From: Pararge aegeria
Taxonomy: Eukaryota; Arthropoda; Insecta; Lepidoptera; Nymphalidae
DNA length: 64,000 nucleotides
Reading direction: 5' to 3'
Assembly: GCF_905163445.1 (NCBI RefSeq)
Contig: NC_053189.1
Location: 10,186,001-10,250,000 of the forward strand
Part shown: positions 54,806 through 64,000 of the stretch, piece after piece
How the letters are laid out: the number at the start of each line of letters is the position of its first letter
Numbering within the stretch: the stretch's first letter is position 1
Translations under genes and position numbers: made by a program
Notes under the pieces: generated by a model
What the model was told of the DNA's origin: nothing
The model's input: the letters and a program-made list of their open reading frames with translations, nothing else
The model's database searches: none

Positions 54806-56189
54806 AGTGTTGTAAAGTAAACATATTAATAGAGTGTTATATCTAACTACCCTATTAAATGTAAATTCGAGAGCACTTTCAGAAATGTTTTCAATACCAT
54901 TTAACTGCACGAAACTAATAGCCATAAAACGCTTGACACACTATCTGGTGTCCCAAATTAATCATTTTGGCGTGTCCGTGTAAATTACCCACACATCGTT
55001 ACAGTTTTTGTGGCCTACTATGCCTATCTAAGTTCTTTACTGCCGATAGTTTCAGGAATTCGCTTTTTAATTGCCCTACGTGCCTACTAACCTAGCTTTA
55101 TCTTGTGAGACTACGAATAAAACCGCACAAGATCATCGTTGCAAATAAATCTATCAAAACAATGCGAATGGAAATGTTTCTGATGCCTATTTATTGAACA
55201 ATAATATTATTTTTAAATAATAATTTTCATCGTTTCATTCAAATAGTTCAGGATTCAAGTTAGAAAAACTTATTTTTATTTCAATTAAATAAACAAATAA
55301 TTTAATGGTATTCTCATTTTAATTTTATTTATTAACTCTTCACATATAATATACATCAAAGGTCTTAATTTAAAGGTGTATGCATACACTCAAAATATTT
55401 TTTCCGTATTCCCAGCCGTTGACAAAGTTTTGCTTTGTTGGTTGTTCATGAAGTATATAAAAGATTGTAAGATATTTAAGTTATCAATACAAAGACGCAA
55501 AGGGCTAGAGTTTTGGTTGCCATGCTCAGGCAATTATAGACTAAAAAATCATTTTATGTCCTATTCCGTAAAAATAGAAAATATTGTCCTATATTAAAGA
55601 CTAGTGATTTGCCAATAATATGGGACAGTATTATCTATCACGTTCTTCACCTGAATATTGAGATAGAATTTTGAATAGGTAAGTAAATAGCCAATTCACT
55701 TGCAAATTAGGGTCGTTTTCACAGTGATTTATGTATAATAAATTGCCAGACGATAGTTGCAGCAATAAATGCCTAGGTAGGTAAGTACTAAATATAAAAT
55801 CAAGGAGAGAGGCGCTAGGTCGGTAAGGAGGGCGGTCCTGTGGCGCCAAGCAGCCAACTTTTGTCAAGGACATCGCATTTACGTTGTATTGTTATACTAC
55901 TTGCTTGTTTCTTTAAAATAAGTTTATACGTAATTGAAATAAGTTCCATACGAGTTCAACAGCTCTTGTACTTTATATTATTAGCATTATTATCACGTCG
56001 TCTCACTGTATTGTTTCCTCTTTTTCTTACAATAATATCTGTTTATGTGTACTTACGATGCATACGAGTATACATACGGTAGTTAATGTATTGTATATAG
56101 GTATTTTTAGCCCTGTATTATTTGCCAATGTTGTTTTTCACTTCATAACAATGTGATCTTTTGCAGAATAATAATACGCCATACACTTG
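54806..56189. other. No gene recognised
   Basis: AT-rich. The frames at 55376-55597, 55631-55873 and 55840-56082 are short, unsupported by splice signals and partly overlap on opposite strands. Confidence 0.45.
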
Positions 56190-56194
56190 TATAT

Positions 56195-56345
56195 GGCTTC
56201 TTTCTCACAGGAGAGTGGCATTTAGATCCTTCACACTGCTGCAATGTGGGTTGGTGGGCTTTAACGATTATTATTATCAAATGTTAGTGATATATTATCG
56301 GGAGCGACGCGCCTGCTCAATGTGCTTTCCCAAGTACGGGATGTA
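56195..56345 (+). mobile_element. SINE E fragment
   Basis: TTTCTCACAGGAGAGTGGCA, GCAATGTGGGTTGGTGGGCT and CAAATGTTAGTGATATATTA match the body of SINE E. The head is absent. Confidence 0.5.
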
Positions 56346-56544
56346 CGTCAACTTAGTTCCAATTTATAGAACCTATTTCATTTATTAATACGCAAGTAAA
56401 GTAGTTTTGTTACCCGCTTCATACCTTCCGTTCTTTCAACTTGGTCCCTAAATCAGGCTTGAGGCTTGTGAATTATTATGACAAAGTTAACAATTAAAGA
56501 GTGCGTGGGTCGGAACAATAGAATTTGTGTTGTCATTATGCTGT

Positions 56545-56895
56545 GTGCAGGGAGTAGGGGGTATAATGGTTAATGCATTCGGTCGCCAGAGTCGACGCTG
56601 CTTGCACTGTCTGTATGATCAGGGATGTCATACAATAAATAATTAAAAACCCCGACCAGCATGACGGTGGTTCGCTCTCCTCTTTGTTGGTCTAACTGCG
56701 CCGTTAGTCTCGTTTTGAGCATATTCGACTGAGTTTTTCTATCAAGAAATTCTTAGCATCAGCCCGTAGTTTGATATAAACCCGTGCCTCAGAGAATACG
56801 TTAAGCGGTCGGTTTACGCCTGATTTCTTTCCGGGCGTGTTGGTGATGTCCTCCCAACGAAACGTAGTGGGTTGATATGATGATGATAATGCTTG
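56545..56895 (+). mobile_element. SINE D copy, long and diverged
   Basis: GGGGGTATAATGGTTAATGC is a decayed head. ACCCGTGCCTCAGAGAATAC and GTTAAGCGGTCGGTTTACGC are the body. It ends near ACGTAGTGGGTTGATATGAT. The middle (56640-56760) has extra sequence not in other copies. Confidence 0.5.
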
Positions 56896-57147
56896 ATAAA
56901 AAAGTACCTCTAGGTACTTTATTTCCTACCTAATCTACACAAAGAAACACATACACATAACACATAGATTTATAATTGTACACCTTCCGGTCTTATCGCT
57001 AAAAAGTGATTTCTCTCAAGCATCCAAGCAGCAATTTTAATTAATTTAATTTTTTTGCATTATATACATACTAAAACCGTCTCGGATCTGTAAGAAATAC
57101 GGGTAAGTGAATGAATTCAAGCGATTTACAATTTTCTAGCCCTACCG

Positions 57148-57192
57148 ATTAGAGGTTTTTGGCTAGGAATAGAGCTAGGAAAAACCTCTAAT
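57148..57192. repeat. 13-bp perfect inverted repeat
   Basis: ATTAGAGGTTTTT (57148-57160) pairs with 57180-57192. GGCTAGG/AGCTAGG inside adds partial pairing. Small foldback or hairpin. Confidence 0.75.
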
Positions 57193-59323
57193 AGCTATAA
57201 TATGACTATTAATATTATAACCTTCGATGACAACCCTACGCACAATGAAACCAATCCATTGGCTTTGTATTCTAAGCGAGGCGGGGCATTCGTTAGCCGA
57301 TGTAATTGCGTGAACAGCTAATGACTCGATTTTCTTATTACAATACTGCATATTAAATAAAATATGCCAGGCAAAATAAACATATTGATGTGTTAATGTA
57401 TTTAACCTATTATAAAAAGCATATAGCTTATCTCTTATTAATAAGCATTTTTCATTAGTAAATTAATATTTACCTACATCATTATTTGTGGAATTATAAT
57501 CTTGTGTGGGTATATATTCGTATCGATATCTATACCTATATCTAATTGTGTACAATTCTAGGTCAGTATTATAGTTGCATAACATTTGTCCTTTGGATAG
57601 TTAGCGCTCAGTGCAGGAAAATAAGTAATTAGTATCTTGGTCATGCAATATTCATTCAATATCAGTAACTCTTTTTTACTGCACGACATTGAAAAATTAT
57701 TTAGCTTACCAACTGGCTTACACCATTTGTCATATAAAGATTCACTACATCAGTATTAAATGAGGATCCGTTATTTAAATAACGTTTTTAATTTTTTTTA
57801 ACAAGTTAACTGTAATCAGGAAAATTGTAACATCACTCTCTGCTAGAAAATCTGAAAGTATCAAGTACAAAATCTTGTTGTGACCTTAGCGAGTATTTTT
57901 TATTGGAACCTTTTTTGTCACCATTTAAGTTTTTCAGTGAGTGAAAAGTGCGTTGTGTTCACCTATTGCGGCTTATGCGGGACTTGTGGCAGTCTGAGTC
58001 AACATTGAAATTACTTTCTGATACTTAAAAATCCAATTATTTTATCATAACATCAGTATCAGTTATAATTAAGACATAAACTTGGTTTTATTGGTACTGT
58101 TTATTGTTTCTTGCTGCACATTTCTTTATACTTTTATATACGACAATAGCATGTAATACTTGTAACTATTATTTAAAACAAAGTTTATTGCAAAACCGGG
58201 TATGGATAATGGGCTACCGATCTTGTTTTCTGCATCGTTCATTTCCTCGTTGAATAAATTAAAGAGAGCTCTAGCCCAAGGTTTAACTGGATAGATCTAG
58301 AACCCCGATTACCTAGGTCGAGCATGTTGACTTTTGCAAATGTTTAATTACCTTTATATAAACATAGAGTAGTTTCGGAGCGTCGTCGGTAACAATCAAA
58401 CTTTTGAAGGAAAGTAAACTTTTATTCTTCCTTTATTTGTACGTTCTGTATCAACTATGGATTTTTATTCGATACACGTTCCTTTAGCATCCCTTCGTAA
58501 AGAAGTGTAGTCGAACTTAAGCTGTAAAGCTAAAATAAATAAGTATATTTTACAATCAAATAATATAGGAACGAGTAGACCTGGATTTGTTCATAGTGTA
58601 ACAAATATTTGTAATGGAAGGTTGATATTTATAATTGAACAAACTCTCAATAACATTAAAGACAAGAGGAATACCTGAGGTTGGTCTAACTTAGTTACAT
58701 CTGCGAATATCCAACAGTTGATTGCAATTGTTGTTGATCCAACTGGGTAAATAATCAAATTTCGGTGGTCTTATTTAACGTTTATCTTTCCTGCGTGAAG
58801 CTCGTTAAGCTAACGACATCACTTATTCAAATCTAATGAGTTGTTTAGAAAAAACTGTCAAAACAAATAAGTTTAGTAATTTAATGGTAAATTATTCGTT
58901 ATCTGGCAATGTTTAAACTCTTGCAATTACAGTACCTAATGTTTCCAGTTTTCGTACGATTATGCCGTAATAATATTAGACCGGATAATAATAAAGTCCC
59001 TGTAGATATATATAATATAAGTGCGACAGTTACTGACACATAAATGGCTGAAACTCTGAGCTACATCTGGTATCACACGATCCATGTAGTAATACCATTA
59101 ATTTTGTTTATCTTTAATGGCTTGGCTGTCAATTTGTGTGGACCCGAATCGTACATATCTAGAATTCGTATCGGACACCAGGCATTTACAGTTATACCGA
59201 AAAGTGGCTTTGGTATCACGAGCTTATTATATCTAGACAAGCAATATTCTCTGTATGTGTTTGAAATTGCTAAAGTGCCCATCGACTTTAGTATAGAATC
59301 AAGCGTTTTTCTTTGTTTATAAT
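57193..59323. other. No gene recognised
   Basis: AT-rich. A 92-codon frame at 59044-59322 (ATG after a stop) is Ile/Leu-rich, with an equally open 69-codon antisense frame. No family, donor or conserved motif was seen, so it is not called. Confidence 0.45.
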
Positions 59324-59524
59324 TCTTATTAAATGCCAGTGTGTTTGTTTGTTACTTTACGCTCTAACTAAACAACCAATCGACTTTATTTTTGCCATGA
59401 AGTTAGTTAAAATGGTGGAGAGTAACATAACTGTTATTACTACTTAATAAGTTATTGTTCCAGGAAAACAAACGATTCCAACGGGATTTGTAAAAAACCG
59501 TAACTAAACGCGGGCAATAGTTAG
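59324..59524 (+). mobile_element. Helitron-like non-autonomous element
   Basis: It starts TCTTATTAAATGCCAGTGTG and ends AACGCGGGCAATAGTTAG followed by T. The body has TCCAGGAAAACAAACGATTC and CAACGGGATTTGTAAAAAAC. Confidence 0.6.
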
Positions 59525-62500
59525 TATTATTATATCTATCTCAACAGTTGAATTAGGTTTACATATAGAATCGATTGGCGTAACAGATATTCACCATAAA
59601 ACTCGTCAATTTTGTATTACTACGCGATAAGTGCTCTCCGATACTGTACCGACTTCATAAAATTATTTCAGACTAATCTGCTAGACTAGTCATATAATTC
59701 AAATACTTTGTCATCGTTGGTCGGTTTGGAGGTTTGTCAAAAGGCACATTTTGGGCCGATTTCTCTGACCGTTGGTTCATAAACAAAAACTGAGTCACGA
59801 TAGACATTTGTTAGCGCTATAGAATAACTTTTGTTCCGCACGTAGGCGTACGCTATGCTGTGTGCAGCTGTTGGTAATCAACATCATCGTCAATTATGTA
59901 ATATGCATTAGTTTATAGGCATCGTTTTAAATGATTGCACAAAAGTTATTGCAATGACTTTACATTACGAATGGACATACTTGCAAAGTATTAAAAATAC
60001 AAATAAATAACGCCTATTATTTTTATTTAATTTTAAATTTATTATCAACGTTGTTGTTACTTTAATCTAATATATGATGAACCAAAATAATGATATCTAT
60101 ATTATTATTTCATGTTTTTATTATAAATTAGAAAACCTAAGTCCTAATAAAGGCATTAGTGGTTTGATGCCGATTAAAGTTTATTATCTTTTAGAAACAA
60201 CGTACCTACCTATGGCATTAGTAATGTACATACCTAGTGTTTCGAGTCTTCACATTTTCTAGTTGAATTTATATAAAGAAAACGCTGCTTAGATTAGCTC
60301 AAGCTTAAAACTATTTATAGTTTCGGAAACGTTTGCGAAACTTAATCAAATCGAATCTCATTACAAATCTTAACATCCTTTGTCGTAGTATAATAATGGG
60401 AGTACTTACTTATTTGAATAAATATAACGATCAATAGGTATATATGGATACATTATTTGATCAACAAAGCTAAATAATAAAGGAAACTCTAGTCAATTTA
60501 TTTTGTCGTTCCTAAAAGGAAGTTACCGTTTGGACCTGAATCGTAACTAACTAGATTCATCACTAGTTTAAAGCAAATAACCCTGACGTGCACAGCGCGA
60601 AACGTAACCACGAGATATGTACCTAACTGCTACCTATTGTTGAACGCAAAAATACGTTTTAAATAGACTCTATTGTCCTATTAAAGTGATTATCTCATTA
60701 ATTAGTTAACATTTCGGCCTTCAAATACTTGAGAGGCAATCAACGCGTGATCTGTGTGATTGCAGAATCGAATTTGTTTTTATCACAGGTTCTAATATAT
60801 TTTTGTACTACAATCGGTTTTTAATGGCAGATATTAAATTGATCATGTCATGACACGCAATTTTATACAGAAATATCGGATATTATTTATAGTTTTCTTT
60901 ATTTTTGACGAATTTATTTAGGAACTATACTTAATAAAATTATTTTCATTTTCTTATTATAACCCCTATCTCACGTCATGTGGAATTTGGTTCAACATGT
61001 CTTTTTTAAATTTTAGGACAGAGTTGTTGTTTTGGTATATTTTTTTACATCCGACTGTCTAACCATCCGACTAGCCTGCCTAATTATTTCTATGTATTGT
61101 TGACATACAGGATAAGCCCATTTCCCTTTAGGCTTTTGGATTGCACTGAATAAGTTAACATGATCTCTATGGGAGAGCTTGTGTATATAAGTAGACATTA
61201 CTAAATTGATTTGCTATCATAAATTAGCTGGTTACTAAAGTGCTAGGATGTTTGGAGCTACGTAATTATCACCGTAGGTACTATAAGTAATAGTCATACT
61301 GGCTCGTTGCTATTTATGTCGTTAACCTGTCAGTCTTCAATCAAGGATAATACTGTTGAAAATGTACTCAACGCCCGGCCTCGATTTTTTGTTCATTAAT
61401 TTGGCGACGTTTGATGAATCAATTTTTTACGTAACAAGAATGCTCACACATGCAATGTATTGTTGTACAGCACAAATAGATCGTTTTAAATCAAACAAAT
61501 AGCTACATAAATTGAAACCTGTTATTTCAGAGGAAACTAATTTAGGCATGCGAGTGAACGAGTCGCTTGCTCATGCTGCGTGTATGTTTTTGTACCATAT
61601 AAGCTCCTTGCTTGAGGAGGGTACGCTACGCAAGTTATAAAATTAGAGAATTGGTCATACAGCCGCTTCAGTTGGGCCTATTTATATTGCCAGTATTCTT
61701 CCATTTTGAGTTCTCGCTGGTTGAAATTATCCGGCGCCATGTCGCTCCTTTTATTGTCACCGCCATGGTTTAACGGTTCGTTTTTCTTATGACTCATTTA
61801 CGATGTTTAAAATATCACCAATGGATGGTACTTGCGAAGTTTAGTGCTTTCTGTTTGCTGAGAACTTTAATTATAGCTGAGAGAGGCAATAAAAAGGCAA
61901 ATATGGGATTTTACTGTTTAAATTTCACAGTGTATAGACCGTGCCTGTTAAAGTCGAACAGCTCGATTTTTAACATATACCTAAGCAGGTAACCTATATA
62001 AAATTTTCCTGTTATTAAACATTGTTGACTGTTGACACCAGGGTCGTATATATTATAGTACTTCAGATTTAATAAGCTAAGTACCAGTTTTACATAAAAA
62101 TGTTGTACTCAGATCTTCATAATACACTTCTTATAATATAGAAGGTAGAAGTTAATATTCGTATTCAAGTATAGGTAAGGCACGAATAGAGTGTTGGGTT
62201 TTCTGGGAAACACCACGTGATTCGCCAGCTGTTTCAGAGACAAAAGTATTCTGTCATTGTCTCCAGAATACAAACTAGCTTTATATTTAATTTTGTCATC
62301 AACGATTTACGTACTCTGCGATACTCTGAAACTTTTTTTTGCGATTATTGCTTTTTTTCGGCGGGTGCTTTCCCGACGCTTTAAGTTTTTATAATGCTTA
62401 ATACTTATATAAGTATCGTATATTTCGACCGTTATACATATTATAAAACTAACACTTGCCTTGCAGAAATTAAATGACTCATCAGCGTTCGTATAAGCTT

Positions 62501-62875
62501 ATTACAAACACAGATTGGTGCCTGCCATCTATTCCCAGTAGCCCACATAGAGATATAAACACTATATAGTTTTGTATTTGTTCTTGGAACTCAATAATTA
62601 AAGCTACTCGTTCATAGACCAAATAACATAACTTGTTTTATAGATCCAATATGGAATAGTGAACCTAATATACGAGTAAGTAGCTAAATGAAATGCGTTA
62701 TGATATGATGATTTCAAAAAGAAAATTAAAGTTTTGCTAGCCTTAGAAAAAAACAACGATAAAGTGAGGACATGTAGTCACCAAAGCAATAGAAACTGTA
62801 ATAACCTTGTACAGTAAAATCTGCTAAGAATAAAACCAACTGACATTTATTATTGAGGAACAAAGCATCCTACTT
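59525..62875. other. No gene recognised
   Basis: AT-rich. The frames at 60074, 61013 and 61789 are 61-67 codons, with no motif and no splice support. Confidence 0.5.
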
Positions 62876-63086
62876 TCTTCTAATATTATAAATGCCAAAG
62901 TTTGTATCGAAGGATGGATGTTACTCTTTCACGCAGAAACAGTTGAACCAATTTGACTGAATTTTGAAATGGAGAAAGTTTATACCCTGGATTAAAAGGA
63001 TGCTTTTTATCCCAGAAAAATTTTAGGTCCCTGCAGGATTCATGAAGAACCAAATAACCGCGTAAGAAGCCGCGAGCAACAGCTGG
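62876..63086 (+). mobile_element. Helitron-like non-autonomous element
   Basis: It starts TCTTCTAATATTATAAATGC and ends CGCGAGCAACAGCTGG followed by T. CTGG is still CTRR. The body has CTTTCACGCAGAAACAGTTG and TTTATCCCAGAAAAATTT. Confidence 0.6.
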
Positions 63087-63918
63087 TTTGACATAAATGA
63101 TACTAGTGCATTTGTATACAAGAATGTATAGAAATAACTTTGAAGACGAAGACTTTGAACTTCAGATTAGACTACTTGTTATATAACTACCTACGCATAT
63201 GTTTTTTTTTTACACTGTTCATTGTGTGTTATGATCAGTGGATACTCAACCTAAATATCGATCGTGTTATCTCCTTGGTGGTCCCGGGGCAGTTACTTAT
63301 AAGGAAAGATTAGTTAGGTTAGAGGTTGCCCCCACATTCAGAACGCATTACAATTCTCACGATTTCTAGTGACATTTTTTGTCGATATCTATTTTAATCC
63401 ACCCTTCGACATTACTTACGTTGATATAAACACGACGTGACATGATATAAGCTCTGTGTTATTAATGAGAACGGTTGAAAACGCAAAAGGCTAAGTGTGG
63501 GTGAAGCGTAGGAAAAAATGAGTTATATATTATAGATATTCGTAACATTAAAAATAGTTCACGCTTTAGTGTGGGAGTCGGCATGCATGTGAGTAATAAA
63601 TTTATTATTTTATTATCTTTATCTTATTAGGGGTTTAGTAATGTAGAAAAACCTTACGGGTTCGCTAAGGTTATTTTTATATAAGTCAAAAGCTATGCCA
63701 TTCAATTAATTAACTCTGTTCGATCTATTGTATCGATGTTTACTCGAAACAAAATAAAGTGAGAAAATGCAACCACGGAATAATAATTTTCATAACAACG
63801 TTCCTTTTTTTCGTGATAATTAATATAATTATAACTGGTATTTTATTTGTTTGCCATAAGAACGAAACCCTATCTCATACGTCTTGTAACGACCTCTTGA
63901 CCAGTTATTTATTTTTCA
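63087..63918. other. No gene recognised
   Basis: AT-rich sequence leading to the candidate acceptor at 63919. Confidence 0.4.
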
Positions 63919-63919
63919 G

Positions 63920-64000
63920 GTGTCGAACTAAAGTTCCTTACATTTGTAGGGTTCTGTACCAGAATATTCGACTATCACAGCTTCATACAGCTTTTGACTT
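63920..64000 (+). CDS. Weak candidate downstream exon, runs off the window
   Basis: A pyrimidine-rich acceptor (TTATTTATTTTTCAG) ends at 63919. If joined in phase 1 to either candidate first exon, the frame stays open to the window end, starting GVELKFLTFVG. About 26 open codons could easily be chance. GTAGGGTTCTGTACC at 63947 also resembles a dispersed lepidopteran repeat word, which argues against a real exon. Confidence 0.12.

Noticed and set aside
59044..59322. 92-codon + frame with an ATG
   Set aside because: Hydrophobic by AT-rich composition, with an equally open antisense frame; no donor, family or repeat evidence.

Overview
This window looks like nuclear DNA from a moth or butterfly (Lepidoptera). 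It is AT-rich and intron- or intergene-like. It contains many tRNA-headed SINEs, Helitron-like elements ending in CTAG, hAT-type MITEs and 5'-truncated LINE tails of kinds I know from lepidopteran genomes. One SINE resembles elements common in nymphalid butterflies, so Nymphalidae is possible but not shown. I see no rRNA or functional tRNA gene, no CRISPR array, no bacterial operon and no complete host gene.

Host gene signal. Two short stretches look like alternative first coding exons of one + strand gene. The first is 2502-2562 (ATG at 2532, donor GTGAGT), preceded by a possible 250-bp 5'UTR intron (2252-2501). The second is 11304-11340 (ATG, then donor GTAAAT). Both end after one base of a codon, so both could splice to the same downstream exon. 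Both are preceded by relatively CpG-rich DNA with GCATGCG (NRF-1-like) motifs, at about 1640-1700 and 10430-10800. The shared downstream exon is not convincingly inside the window. An acceptor at 63919 followed by a frame open to the window end is a weak candidate. If this is right, most of the window is first-intron sequence loaded with transposons.

Retrotransposon core (29888-33507). A 5'-truncated non-LTR element carries reverse transcriptase with an unusual YLDD box, a CCHC knuckle and a C-terminal restriction-like endonuclease, followed by a poly(A) tail. It has a frameshift and is split by a second, oppositely oriented LINE with a YADD reverse transcriptase (31246-32881). A 250-bp tail of the first family lies inverted at 36290-36539. 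A GC-rich block at 36840-37385 may be the 5' end of another element.

Other repeats by region. 3-5.6 kb: SINEs, a LINE tail and a perfect hairpin. 7.1-8.4 kb: SINEs with an hAT MITE nested inside a foldback insert. 9.6-9.9 kb: diverged tandem duplication. 14-22 kb: SINEs, a LINE tail and a Helitron-like element. 25.1-25.8 kb: a 643-bp hAT MITE with perfect 8-bp target duplications. 33.8-40 kb: Helitron-like elements and other repeats. 41.7-44.8 kb: a second copy of the small MITE and a 526-bp foldback element inside a SINE. 50.5-51.6 kb: one SINE inserted in another. 53-63 kb: scattered fragments. Family letters (SINE A-E, repeats F-H) are local labels that I assigned.
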